From the NCBI RefSeq assembly GCF_036010505.1, contig NZ_CP108569.1, positions 434,001 through 498,000 of the forward strand: DNA of 64,000 bases. Direction: 5' to 3'. The translations under genes and the position numbers were made by a program. Positions 18,515-26,742 of this stretch are shown piece by piece (the stretch's first letter is position 1; each line of letters starts with the position of its first letter). The DNA comes from Streptomyces sp. NBC_01197 (GTDB taxonomy: Bacteria > Actinomycetota > Actinomycetes > Streptomycetales > Streptomycetaceae). Below the pieces are notes generated by a model. That model saw only the letters and a program-made list of their open reading frames with translations. It ran no database searches and was not told the DNA's origin.

Positions 18515-19948
18515 TCATGCCGCCTGCGGGGCGATCCGCCCCATGCCGGTGGCCGTCTCCTCGTACACCCGCCCGGCGCGAAGCACCGTAGCGTCCCCGA
18601 AGGGACGCGCCATCAGCTGCATACCGATGGGCAGTCCGGCGTGGTCCCGGCCGACCGGCAGGGTGAGAGCCGGAACGCCGGTGATGTTGGCCGGCGCGCA
18701 GAGACGGACATAGCTGTCGGACACCGCTTCCGTGGTGCCGTCGGCCCATTCGACCGTGTCCTGGCCGGACTTCGCGGCCGTCATCGGCACCGTCGGCGCA
18801 GCGAGAACGTCGATCCGGTCGAACATGCGGGCCCAGGCGTCTCGCATCATGGTGCGGGCCCGTTGGGCGCGAAGGTAGTCGCCCGCCGATGTGAGTTCGC
18901 CGGCCTCGAGCAGGATGCGTACGTCCGGGGTGTACTGATCGCCAGCGGCCCGCAAGGACCCCGCGTGGTAGGCGGTGGCTTCGGGGACCATCAGGCCCCA
19001 CTGGATGGCCTGGACGTAGCGCGCCATCGGGATCTCCACGTCCACGAGCTCCGCTCCGAGCTCCGCCAGCCGCTCGATCGCCCGGCGTACGGCCTCCTCG
19101 ACCTCGGGCGAAACCCTGTCGAAGTAGTGGTTGCGGGGTACGCCGACCCGCAGCCCCTTCAGATCACCACCTGCCCCCTCCAGGTCATCGCCCGACCTCT
19201 TCGGATCACCGTCACCGGTGAAGTCCGCCGACGGGCCGGACACACTCGCCGGGTCGCGCGGGTCGTGTCCGGCTGTCGCGGACAGCACCAGAGCCGCGTC
19301 CCGCACGGTACGGGTGATGGGCCCGACGTGGTCCAGGGACCAGGACAGCGAGGTCACACCGGAACGGGAGACGAGGCCGTAGGTCGGCTTGAGGCCCACC
19401 ACACCATTCAGTGCCGCCGGGACCCGGACCGAACCTCCCGTGTCGGTGCCCAGAGCGAACGTCGCCTCGCCGGCCGCGACTGCCACCGCCGAGCCGCCGC
19501 TCGACCCTCCGGCGACCCGGCTGTGGTCCCAGGCATTGCTGGTCTGCGGTGTGGTCAGGCCGTAGGCGAATTCGTGGGTGTGCGTCTTGCCCAGGAGTAC
19601 GGCTCCGGCGGCGTTCAGGCGAGCGGCCACCTGGCTGTCGCGGTCCGCGACGTGCCCTGCCCGTACCTCCGAGCTCGCCGTGGTGGGCAGGCCCGCGACG
19701 TCGATCAGGTCCTTGAGTCCCATGGGGATGCCGTGCAGCGGGCCGCGCGGGCCGCTGTCGGAGATCTCCAGTTCGGCGCGGGCCGCCGCAGCCAGAGCGG
19801 CGTCCGCATCGACCGTGACGTAGGCGCGGAGCTGTCCTTCGAACGCGCCGATGCGGGCCAGTACGGATTCGGTGAGCTCGATCGGCGAAAGTTCCCGTGC
19901 TCGTATCGCGCGGGCGGACTCGGTGAGTGACAGCTCAAACGGTTGCAT
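18515..19948 (-). CDS. AtzE/GatA-like amidase
   Basis: A 477-residue amidase-signature enzyme. The triad is K79 (MGLKDLID), S149 (GGSSGGSA) and S173 (DTGGSVRVPAA). ATG 19948 has AGGGGA upstream; an upstream-extended reading is unlikely. It overlaps by 14 bp a 74-residue gene that looks like AtzG (DUF4089), the GatC-like partner of AtzE amidases, so the two probably form a heteromeric amidohydrolase. It lies between a TetR gene and an MBL-fold hydrolase sharing the same operator motif. The substrate is likely a small amide or biuret-like compound; this is inference. Confidence 0.88.
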   Translation of the reverse strand: MQPFELSLTESARAIRARELSPIELTESVLARIGAFEGQLRAYVTVDADAALAAAARAELEISDSGPRGPLHGIPMGLKDLIDVAGLPTTASSEVRAGHVADRDSQVAARLNAAGAVLLGKTHTHEFAYGLTTPQTSNAWDHSRVAGGSSGGSAVAVAAGEATFALGTDTGGSVRVPAALNGVVGLKPTYGLVSRSGVTSLSWSLDHVGPITRTVRDAALVLSATAGHDPRDPASVSGPSADFTGDGDPKRSGDDLEGAGGDLKGLRVGVPRNHYFDRVSPEVEEAVRRAIERLAELGAELVDVEIPMARYVQAIQWGLMVPEATAYHAGSLRAAGDQYTPDVRILLEAGELTSAGDYLRAQRARTMMRDAWARMFDRIDVLAAPTVPMTAAKSGQDTVEWADGTTEAVSDSYVRLCAPANITGVPALTLPVGRDHAGLPIGMQLMARPFGDATVLRAGRVYEETATGMGRIAPQAA

Positions 19949-20159
19949 CGACGTTCCCCTGCCCAGCCTCGTACCCCTGTTCGGCCCGGTAGGAGACCGC
20001 GGGGGGCGTGTCGCCGAAGTCGAGTTCACGCAGCGTGGTGATGACGGAATGGATGTGGTTGGCGGTCGCGGCCAACCCCTCGTGTCGGTCGTCCCCGAGG
20101 GCGAGGCCCGCCCGCAACGCGCCGCGCGCTGCTTGCTGGGGAGTGAGTTCGCTGGTCAT
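19935..20159 (-). CDS. AtzG-like (DUF4089) small amidase partner
   Basis: A 74-residue protein. The pattern of a helical body (ANHIHSVITTLRELDFG) followed by a TPPAVSYRAEQ tail resembles AtzG/DUF4089 proteins, which bind and stabilise AtzE amidases in the way GatC binds GatA. It overlaps the amidase start by 14 bp and is the first gene of that pair. The start ATG 20159 has a GGAAGGACA ribosome binding site. Family assignment is by length, tail pattern and context. Confidence 0.72.
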   Translation of the reverse strand: MTSELTPQQAARGALRAGLALGDDRHEGLAATANHIHSVITTLRELDFGDTPPAVSYRAEQGYEAGQGNVDATV

Positions 20160-20235
20160 GCGTGTCCTTCCGGTCTGTACGGCGCATCGGGCCGGGCTCT
20201 GGTCCGTCGGCTCTGGCCAGAGCCCCCGATCGCCT

Positions 20236-20260
20236 TAAAGCAAGTTGTTTGCCTTAAGGG
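20236..20260. promoter_or_regulatory. TetR operator copy 2
   Basis: AAAGCAA (20239-20245) and TTGCCTT (20251-20257) flank a 5-bp spacer; symmetry extends to a 10-5-10 palindrome at 20236-20260 with one mismatch. It lies between the divergent AtzG-like and MBL genes. Confidence 0.72.
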
Positions 20261-20284
20261 ACAGTAGGACCTACGGTGACTTAA

Positions 20285-20303
20285 AGCAAACCAGTTGCTT
20301 TTA
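20285..20303. promoter_or_regulatory. TetR operator copy 3
   Basis: AAAGCAA (20285-20291) and TTGCTTT (20297-20303) form a perfect 7-5-7 palindrome, centred 46 bp from copy 2 and about 22 bp upstream of the MBL start codon. Confidence 0.75.
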
Positions 20304-20325
20304 CGTCAGCTAAGGGAAGATCACC

Positions 20326-21261
20326 ATGTCCACGGATCCGCAGCCCATCGCCCCGACCACCCCGCAGGCGCCCGCATGGAGCGTTGGCAGCCACACCGTG
20401 CGACGTATCGACGAAACAGCGCTTCCCGCCCAGACCGGCCCGTGGCTGCTGCCAGGGGCGACTGCGGACGTTGTGGCCCGGTCACCGTGGCTGCGCCCCG
20501 ACTTCGCCGACGAACAGGGCGTCCTCCGCCTGGCAAGCCACAGCTTCGCAGTCGAGGCGGACGGACTGCGGATACTGGTCGACACCGGTATCGGGAATGG
20601 CAAGCAGCGCGCGAACCCCGCCTGGCACAACCTGAACAGCGACTACGAAGCGCGGCTGACCGCGGCGGGCTTCGCACCGGAGACAGTGGACGTCGTCATC
20701 CTGACCCATCTCCACACCGACCACGTGGGCTGGAACACCCGCTCCGAAGACGGCGGTTGGGTGCCCACCTTCCCCCACGCGCGCTATCTCACGTCCCGCG
20801 CCGAATGGAACTACTGGGCCGGTACGGAGATGGAGGAGTCGCGGCAGCAGATGTTCCGGGACTCGGTGTACCCGGTCCGGGACGCGGGCCTGTTCGACCT
20901 CGTCGACGTCGCGGACGAGGGCACGGACATCGCGCCGGGCGTCCGCCTGCTTCCCAGCCCCGGCCATACACCGGGCCAGGTGACGGTGGAGCTGAGCAGC
21001 CGGGGTGAGACGGCGCTCATCAGCGGCGACAGCATCCACCACCCGGTCCAGATGGGGCACCCCGAGCTCTGCAGCTGCGTGGACATCGCACCCGGACTCG
21101 CCACCAGGACCCGCCATCAGCTGCTCGAATCGCTGGCAGGTACCTCGACCCTCCTGCTCGGCAGCCACTTCCCGCCGCCGACCGCCGGTTACGTACGGCG
21201 CGAGGGCACCGCGTACCGGCTGGTGCCGGCCTCACATGGGGCCGGGACTGTCAGCGGCTGA
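20326..21261 (+). CDS. Metallo-beta-lactamase-fold hydrolase
   Basis: A 311-residue MBL-fold enzyme. The di-zinc motif HLHTDH is at residues 128-133. Further metal ligands are in SPGHTPGQ, ISGDSIHHP and a C-terminal GSHFPPPT. It resembles AidC/AttM-type lactonases and related esterases. ATG 20326 has GGGAAG upstream. It is divergent from the AtzE/AtzG-like pair across two TetR operators, so it is probably co-induced with them and may hydrolyse a lactone, ester or cyclic amide in the same pathway. Confidence 0.9.
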   Translation: MSTDPQPIAPTTPQAPAWSVGSHTVRRIDETALPAQTGPWLLPGATADVVARSPWLRPDFADEQGVLRLASHSFAVEADGLRILVDTGIGNGKQRANPAWHNLNSDYEARLTAAGFAPETVDVVILTHLHTDHVGWNTRSEDGGWVPTFPHARYLTSRAEWNYWAGTEMEESRQQMFRDSVYPVRDAGLFDLVDVADEGTDIAPGVRLLPSPGHTPGQVTVELSSRGETALISGDSIHHPVQMGHPELCSCVDIAPGLATRTRHQLLESLAGTSTLLLGSHFPPPTAGYVRREGTAYRLVPASHGAGTVSG

Positions 21262-21345
21262 AAGGCGCCTCTCCCCCGCTTGCGGGGCGACGGGCACAGG
21301 GCTTGAGTGGTGAGTGGTTCCCACCTCCACCGCAAGGAGAGAGTG

Positions 21346-21507
21346 ATGGCACACCACAAGTCGAACGACGAAGTCGAAGGCGACCCGGAGACCGGGCATG
21401 GACGCGGCATGCCCCGGCGCCCGGACGACAAGGAACTCGAACAGCGCGTGGAGGAGGACCGCGACGACGTGGGCCTGCCCCCGGAACCGGGCGCCGGAGC
21501 CGAGTAG
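21346..21507 (+). CDS. Small charged hypothetical protein
   Basis: A 53-residue, highly hydrophilic protein rich in Asp, Glu, Arg and Pro, with no signal peptide or membrane segment. ATG 21346 has an excellent AAGGAGA 6 bases upstream; the longer frame from 21307 has none. A strong hairpin follows. It is probably disordered in solution. No function can be inferred. Confidence 0.7.
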   Translation: MAHHKSNDEVEGDPETGHGRGMPRRPDDKELEQRVEEDRDDVGLPPEPGAGAE

Positions 21508-21511
21508 GGAA

Positions 21512-21558
21512 GACGGGGACGCGCCGCGTACGAGTATGAGTACGCGGCGCGTTCCGTC
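21512..21558. terminator. Terminator between small gene and encapsulin
   Basis: The core 13-bp stem (21519-21531 with 21540-21552) is perfect with an 8-nt loop. Outer pairs extend it to about 21512-21558 with a wobble and a bulge. It serves the convergent small gene and encapsulin gene. Confidence 0.72.
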
Positions 21559-21580
21559 GTGCTGGGCCGTACCGGTCCGC

Positions 21581-22396
21581 TCAGGATGTGAGTGCCACTA
21601 CGGCCTCGTCGGTGTGGACGAGGAAGGTCAGCGTCTGCCGGAAGTACAGCTCGATCTCGTTCGTGTCATGCGCGGAATAGCCGATCGAGAGGTCCTCGCT
21701 GAGGCGCAGCTCGAAGTCACCACCGCGGGTGGAGACAAGAAAGGCACCGTTGAGTGCGGGTGCCCAGATGGGCGGCGCGTCCAGGAGTCGGCCCAGATGT
21801 GCCGCGATGGGGTACCCGTGGTCGGACGTCTCGCTCACCTCGGTGTACGTGTCGGCGCCCAGAAGCAGTGAGTACGGACCGGCGACCCCGGCGAGGCGCA
21901 GCGTCGTCAGAGCCCGGCTGACGGTGTCCGGGTACTCACGTACCTCTGCCGGCAGGCTGAGGACCGGGTTGGAGGTGCGCTCGCGCAGCCCGCCGATACC
22001 CGCTGCCGCGTACCCCTCGAAGACGGCCCGGTCCTCAATGAACGCCATGGAGCGCGCAGCGTCCTTGACGGGCTGCCAGTCGGAGTCCTGCGCTCCGCGC
22101 TCGACGTCGTCCACCGCTTCGCGGGTGACCGTGAAGGGGACGCGGAGTTCGACCAGGGGCTGCACCTGACGCAGCCGCGCGCTGACACCGGCCGCCGGAG
22201 CTTCGATGGCGGTGAGATGGCCGGTGCCCACGGCAGCCAGCGCGGGATCGTCGGGTCCTGTCACGTCCACGACGCGGCGGCCCCCGACGTTGCGCTGAAA
22301 TGTGCGGCGGGCCTCGTCCTCGATTTCTGCCCAGGCCTGGGCGGTGATCGGGGCGAGTTCACGGTGCAGGTTGTTCATACCGGTGGACACGGGCAT
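21581..22396 (-). CDS. Family 1 encapsulin shell protein
   Basis: A 271-residue encapsulin (Linocin M18-like, HK97-fold) that should self-assemble into a nanocompartment. Family landmarks are MNNLHRELAPIT near the N-terminus, GRRVVDVTGP, and the C-terminal ETLTFLV-like RQTLTFLVHTDEAVVAL. ATG 22396 is preferred because AAAGGAG sits 9 bases upstream, adding six residues before the usual MNNL start. It lies 5 bp after a DyP peroxidase gene whose C-terminus carries an encapsulation tag, so shell and cargo are co-expressed. Confidence 0.95.
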   Translation of the reverse strand: MPVSTGMNNLHRELAPITAQAWAEIEDEARRTFQRNVGGRRVVDVTGPDDPALAAVGTGHLTAIEAPAAGVSARLRQVQPLVELRVPFTVTREAVDDVERGAQDSDWQPVKDAARSMAFIEDRAVFEGYAAAGIGGLRERTSNPVLSLPAEVREYPDTVSRALTTLRLAGVAGPYSLLLGADTYTEVSETSDHGYPIAAHLGRLLDAPPIWAPALNGAFLVSTRGGDFELRLSEDLSIGYSAHDTNEIELYFRQTLTFLVHTDEAVVALTS

Positions 22397-22401
22397 AACA
22401 A

Positions 22402-23385
22402 TCAGACTCCTTTGAGGCTGCCGATACCGAGAGAACCCTCGGTCATCGTGGCGCCCGCGGGCGGGTCCGGCGGATTGTCGAGGAAGTCGGCGCTCGGGAC
22501 GTGGAAGAGACAGCCGGTGACTGCGGTGGAGAAGTCGAGGATCCGGTCATGGACGCTCGGCCGGTCTCCTAGGAACATATTGCGCAGCATCTGCTCGGTT
22601 ACCTCTGGAGTGCGCGCATAACCGACGAAGTAGGTGCCGAACTCGCTTTGCCCGATGCGGCCGAAAGGCATGTTCTCCCGCACGATCTTCTGCTCGTTTC
22701 CGCCCTCGTCCGTCACAGTGTTGAGGGCGACGTGGGAGTCTGCGGATTTGACATCGTCGGACAATTCAATGTTGTCCAGCTTTGTGCGGCCGATGACCAT
22801 TTCCTGCTCCTGCGTGGGCAGCGCATTCCATGCCGCGAGATCGTGCAAATATTTCTGCACGACGAGGTAGCTGCCGCCCGCGAAATCGTGGTCCTCGTCG
22901 CCGATGAACACCGAGTCGGCCGCGAGCGCGCCCTCCGGGTTCTCACTGCCGTCGACGAAGCCGAGGAGGTCACGGTCGTCGAAGGACTTGAACCCATGCA
23001 CCTCGTCCACCACGGTGACCGCCCCCTGGAGACGTTCGCCAATCAGCCGGGCCAGCTCAAAACAGAGGTCCATGCGGCGGGCCCGCAGATGGAAGATGAG
23101 ATCGCCGGGCGTTGACGGAGCACAGTGGCGGGACCCCGCCAAGGGGACGAAGGGATGCAGATCGCGCGGGCGCGGCCCGTCGAAGAGCCGGTCCCACGCG
23201 GCGGATCCGATGCCGACGACGCAGGTGAGCTCGGCGTCCGGAGCGCGGAAACCAACCGATCGCTTCAATCCGGCCACATCGGGGAGCAGGTCGCTTACAA
23301 CGGACTCGCCGCCGGGCGCGATGGTGCACACAAGGAACAAGGCGGATCTGGCCGGCGGGGTGATCACGGACTGCGACTCGGCCAC
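22402..23385 (-). CDS. DyP-type peroxidase, encapsulin cargo
   Basis: A 327-residue B-type dye-decolorizing heme peroxidase. GFVDG is at 142-146 with the catalytic Asp145; the proximal His lies in ADSHVALN and the distal Arg in VRENMPFG. The C-terminus (GSLGIGSLKG) is a canonical encapsulin targeting peptide after a Pro-rich linker. GTG 23385 is chosen because GGAGG lies about 9 bases upstream. The encapsulin's ribosome binding site overlaps the codons for the last residues of the tag, tightly linking the two genes. Expected role: peroxide defence inside the shell. Confidence 0.94.
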   Translation of the reverse strand: MAESQSVITPPARSALFLVCTIAPGGESVVSDLLPDVAGLKRSVGFRAPDAELTCVVGIGSAAWDRLFDGPRPRDLHPFVPLAGSRHCAPSTPGDLIFHLRARRMDLCFELARLIGERLQGAVTVVDEVHGFKSFDDRDLLGFVDGSENPEGALAADSVFIGDEDHDFAGGSYLVVQKYLHDLAAWNALPTQEQEMVIGRTKLDNIELSDDVKSADSHVALNTVTDEGGNEQKIVRENMPFGRIGQSEFGTYFVGYARTPEVTEQMLRNMFLGDRPSVHDRILDFSTAVTGCLFHVPSADFLDNPPDPPAGATMTEGSLGIGSLKGV

Positions 23386-23588
23386 GGAGCCTGCCTCCAA
23401 GCTGTTGCGCTGTGGCAATACGCCCCGCAGCAATGTCAGGGGGCGCCCCGAATACTAGCTTCCAGCCGAAACCCGACCCGCGCATCTCAGTTCATCGTCA
23501 CTTGTGCGACGTACTGCGCCGGAAGCGCGGGCGAGTCACCGCTTACGTGCGTCTACCCGCCCGCTTTCCGTATAAAACTGCCGTGGAT

Positions 23589-23666
23589 CTAGGACTGCGG
23601 TCGTTGTCCGTGGTTCGCTGCGTGCTTGCGGCGAGCCCTCTTCTTCCGTCGTCGCTTCGATGACAT
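23589..23666 (-). CDS. Ribosomal protein bL37-like, 25 residues
   Basis: A very short gene encoding a basic peptide (KRRRKKRARRKHAANHGQRP core). The ANHGxRP ending and run of Lys/Arg match bL37, the 24-25-residue actinobacterial large-subunit protein seen in mycobacterial ribosome structures. ATG 23664-23666 has GGGAGGT six bases upstream and the stop is TAG at 23589. A longer frame exists upstream but lacks such a ribosome binding site. It lies alone between the DyP gene and a PhzF-like gene on the same strand. Confidence 0.75.
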   Translation of the reverse strand: MSSKRRRKKRARRKHAANHGQRPQS

Positions 23667-23887
23667 GGGCGACCTCCCGCGCATAGCAGGTCTCAGGGAG
23701 AGCCCCGAACGGGGAGCGTCCTGAGTAGCTGACCATCCCACGCTTCCACATGGCACAAGGCGGCGCGATTCGACGTGCTGTCGCGCAGCGGAGCGCTTGG
23801 CATCGACGGCCGGCATTGACGCGGAACATCAAGGTATCCAGTAATCCGGGCGATCGATAAAACGGCTCAATGCCTCGAGCGCCCAGT

Positions 23888-24568
23888 TCACCGGTGCAGC
23901 GGGCGGACCTCCGTCGCCGCGACGCGACCGCCGATCTCGATCCAGCCCCCGTCGGAAAGACGGGCCAGGATTTCGGATCCCCGGCCCTGGCTGATCCGTA
24001 GATCACGCCCCAGCTCGCCCGCCAGCACCATCGCTGCCGCGCCGGTCGCCTCGTCCTCGGCGATGGCGTCGCCCCGCCGGGGAAAACCACGTGCACGGAT
24101 CGTGCCCGCGGCCTCGTCCGCCCATGCCCACGCGTACAACCAGCCATCGCCCGCAGGCGGCGCCGGCAAGGCATCGACAGCCGCGACGGACGGGTACTCC
24201 TGTGTGCGCTTGCCCGACACCCATTCCGCCCGACCCCGTATCCACGTGAACTCGCCCTCGGTCCAGGTGGTTACGTCGCCTGCCACCGTCCGCAGGACAT
24301 CGGCCGACAGGCCGTGTCGCCGCAGCAGCCACGCGGTCCCGATCAGCGGGTAGCCGGCGAAAGGCAGCCGAACGCTGGGCGTGTAGATGTCGACCTCCCC
24401 CCGAGCCGGGTCATCGACGAACACAGTCTCGGAGAAACCGAGCCGCCGAGCGGTCTCCTGGCGTTCTGCCGTACCGGGTACGGCAGTTCCCTCACACACC
24501 ACGCCCAGCGGGCTGCCCCCGGTGCCGTCCGGACGTACGAACACCTGCACAATCTCCAGATCAGTCAT
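23888..24568 (-). CDS. PhzF-like isomerase family protein
   Basis: A 226-residue protein of the PhzF/diaminopimelate-epimerase fold. Landmarks are GSPLGVV (N-terminal GNPxGVV equivalent), SETVFV with the catalytic-type Glu, FAGYPLIGTAW and EDEATGAAAMVL, then QGRGSE near the end. It is shorter than typical PhzF (about 260-290 residues), with a compressed middle. It stands alone, with no other phenazine genes, so a general isomerase role is more likely than phenazine synthesis. Upstream and downstream gaps are plain. Confidence 0.85.
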   Translation of the reverse strand: MTDLEIVQVFVRPDGTGGSPLGVVCEGTAVPGTAERQETARRLGFSETVFVDDPARGEVDIYTPSVRLPFAGYPLIGTAWLLRRHGLSADVLRTVAGDVTTWTEGEFTWIRGRAEWVSGKRTQEYPSVAAVDALPAPPAGDGWLYAWAWADEAAGTIRARGFPRRGDAIAEDEATGAAAMVLAGELGRDLRISQGRGSEILARLSDGGWIEIGGRVAATEVRPLHR

Positions 24569-24731
24569 ATGGGAACTAAAGCATGTGGCCGACTGCCCCT
24601 CATCTGCCAGCCGCGGTCGTCGTCAGGCCCTGATGTGGCGCCTGCGGTCACGGCGGCCGGTCGTGGTCACACAGCCCTCCCGGGAGCAAAACCGGTAGTG
24701 ATGTCCGCTGCCGCGCTGGTAGGAAGTGGTC

Positions 24732-25208
24732 ATGGCTACTGAAGCACTTGATCCGCTGGACCGCCTGATCGCCGAGCGAGAGTGCGAGCGGTTGATCATC
24801 GAGTTCGTCCGCCGGCTCGACCTGGGCGACCCGGGCGACGTGGCTGAGCTGTTCACGGCCGACGGGGTCTGGGAGTGGGCTGAGGGCGATCGCAGGGTGC
24901 AGGGCCGTGAAGCACTCCGCAGCTACTTCGGCTCCCGGCCCGCCGACCGGCTTTCGCGGCGCATCTGTACGAACATCCTGGTGACCCTGACATCCGGTTC
25001 GACAGCTACAGCGACCACGTACTTCACGACGTACCGCGTCGACGGCCACACCGACGGCATGGAACCCCCACGGCCACCCACGCAGGTGGGGCATTACGAG
25101 GACACGTTCCACAAGTCCGACGGCCGGTGGCTTCTGTGTACTCGCTCCACGTTTCTGGCTTTCGCCGGACCGACCGAACGCCTCGGGCCGCCGGCCGCCA
25201 CGTCCTGA
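24732..25208 (+). CDS. SnoaL/NTF2-like domain protein
   Basis: A 158-residue protein with the NTF2-like cone fold of SnoaL-type polyketide cyclases and steroid isomerases: an N-terminal helix (DRLIAERECERLIIEF), the VAELFTADGVWEW strand motif, and HYEDTFHKSDGRWLL near the end. ATG 24732 has AGGAAG upstream; GTG 24726 would add two residues. Such proteins act as small-molecule isomerases, hydratases or binding proteins; the ligand is unknown. It is followed by a decayed transporter fragment. Confidence 0.85.
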   Translation: MATEALDPLDRLIAERECERLIIEFVRRLDLGDPGDVAELFTADGVWEWAEGDRRVQGREALRSYFGSRPADRLSRRICTNILVTLTSGSTATATTYFTTYRVDGHTDGMEPPRPPTQVGHYEDTFHKSDGRWLLCTRSTFLAFAGPTERLGPPAATS

Positions 25209-25219
25209 AGCATCGCGGC

Positions 25220-25452
25220 GCCGACCTGCCACGATTACCGGTTCTCCGTGGTCATGCCGCGTACCGGACCGTCAACTACGGGGCCCGCCCGCTGGGCTCC
25301 CTCGCCGGTGGAGCACTCGCCGGCGCTGTCGGCCTGCGCCTCATGTGGATCGCCGTCGCGGGCACCTCACCTCGTTCTTGTGGCTACTGCCCTCACCCGT
25401 ACCCGGCCTGCGCGCCCTCTCGGCCTCCGAGCAGAGCACCCTCACCGGATAA
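25220..25452 (+). pseudogene. MFS transporter C-terminal remnant, frameshifted
   Basis: Translation gives LRGHAAYRTVNYGARPLGSL and then ALAGAVGLRLMWIAVAG in one frame. A shift near 25365 is needed to continue as TSFLWLLPSPVPGLRAL to a TAA at 25450-25452. This is the last helix pair and tail of a major-facilitator exporter. The rest of the gene is absent, so it is a deletion scar. Confidence 0.75.
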
Positions 25453-25453
25453 C

Positions 25454-26569
25454 TCATTGGTTGGCCTTCCCTGGGCGCAGTGTCCACGGCACCGGGTCGG
25501 TGTTGGTCAGCCAGTCGTCGGCGATCAGCCGACCGACAATGAGGCCGCGGAGGGCGCGTGGCTGTTTTTTCCAGCCCAGGCCCTTGCACAACTGCTTGAA
25601 GGACGGACCGTGGCCGTGCTCCGCGCGGAACGCCGCTGCGAACGCCGCCGCACGCGGACCACGGTCCTGCTGCGTCTTCTCCCACTCGGCGCAGGCAGTA
25701 CGCACGTCATCGTCGCACTGGACGGGAACGGCCTTCCGCATGAATGCCTCCGCCACCCGCACCGTGGAGAACCTGCAGAGAGGACAGCGTTCGACGTTCT
25801 CGACGTGTCGGCGCAGCGCAGGACTCGCCTTGGCCTTCCAGCCCTCCCAACTCAACTCCGGGATGGGTGCCTTGCCGACCGGTCGGGAGGGGGGCTGGTC
25901 GTCAAGGTCCAGGTACCGCCCCGACAAGTGCCGTACGGCGTCGGACAGTTGATACCGGTCACCCTCCACCTCGGACAGGAAGTTCTTGGCCAGCAGCTCC
26001 GGCAGAGCCGCGTGGCACTGCGCGGGGAAGGCGGCGGGAAGTGTACCGATGCGGTCGGACCTACTGTGCGCGGCCAGGAACAGTGCGGCCAGCCGTGCCG
26101 GGGAGGAAACCTTCTTGACCGGTTTGGCGGCCAGAGTGCGGGTGGTCCAGCCCGACACCCGGGAGCGCTGCAACTTGCCGAAGAGAAGGCTGCGGTCGGG
26201 GCCGGGTTGACCTGAGAGTTCGGGCACGACGACGGACACGGGTACGGAGGGATCGCCCGCCAGCAGGTCACCCTGCGGTTGCCACCCGAGGCCGGACAAC
26301 GCGGCGAGAGCGCCCTCGGCATCGCCCAGGCGCAGCGAGCGCAGGTCCACTCCCGTCAGATTGCCGGAGCCGTCCCGGGCAGCGCGGATGGCGATCACCG
26401 CGGCGAGCAGCTGCGCGTCGGATGATCCTTCCAGCGGAAGCGATCCCACGAAGGCCAGCAGGGCGCGGGCCGCTTCTCCCTGGCGGGGAGTCAGCAGATA
26501 GGGCGACGGGGCGCCCTTCGCTGTCGGCGCGGCCGTGGCGGGGGAAGGGGCGGGCAGAGAGTTCGGCAC
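25454..26569 (-). CDS. Hypothetical protein with CPLC motif
   Basis: A 371-residue protein starting at GTG 26569. A Pro/Ala-rich N-terminus is followed by helical regions and a CPLC pair (about residue 262) that could be half of a zinc site. The C-terminus (FRAEHGHGPSFKQLCKGLGWKK...GLIVGRLIADDWL) looks like a helix-turn-helix module. No signal peptide is seen. I do not recognise the family; a DNA-binding or regulatory role is possible. It abuts the MFS remnant end to end. Confidence 0.72.
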   Translation of the reverse strand: MPNSLPAPSPATAAPTAKGAPSPYLLTPRQGEAARALLAFVGSLPLEGSSDAQLLAAVIAIRAARDGSGNLTGVDLRSLRLGDAEGALAALSGLGWQPQGDLLAGDPSVPVSVVVPELSGQPGPDRSLLFGKLQRSRVSGWTTRTLAAKPVKKVSSPARLAALFLAAHSRSDRIGTLPAAFPAQCHAALPELLAKNFLSEVEGDRYQLSDAVRHLSGRYLDLDDQPPSRPVGKAPIPELSWEGWKAKASPALRRHVENVERCPLCRFSTVRVAEAFMRKAVPVQCDDDVRTACAEWEKTQQDRGPRAAAFAAAFRAEHGHGPSFKQLCKGLGWKKQPRALRGLIVGRLIADDWLTNTDPVPWTLRPGKANQ

Positions 26570-26672
26570 ACCACCTACAACGTACGGGGACCACAGAAGT
26601 CACCGCCGAGCGCTTGCCCGTGGTGGAGTTCACAATCTGCAGCTCACAGCCTGCGGTTCACCTCGGCCCGGG

Positions 26673-26716
26673 GCCTGCGGCCCTGTCTGCCCGCCGGACA
26701 GGGCAGGGCCGCAGGC
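26673..26716. terminator. Strong terminator after PGBD gene
   Basis: Arms 26673-26685 and 26704-26716 pair perfectly (13 bp); an alternative inner stem 26681-26687/26697-26703 also forms. It is 27 bases past the stop of the leftward peptidoglycan-binding gene. Confidence 0.78.
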
Positions 26717-26742
26717 TCCGGCCGTAGGCCGGCCCAGTCGCG

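Noticed and set aside
23434..23588. Possible RNA element between DyP and bL37 genes
   Set aside because: No convincing stem-loop or conserved riboswitch core was seen, only weak GC-rich pairing.
23888..24568. Phenazine biosynthesis cluster
   Set aside because: Only a single PhzF-like gene is present with no other phz genes.
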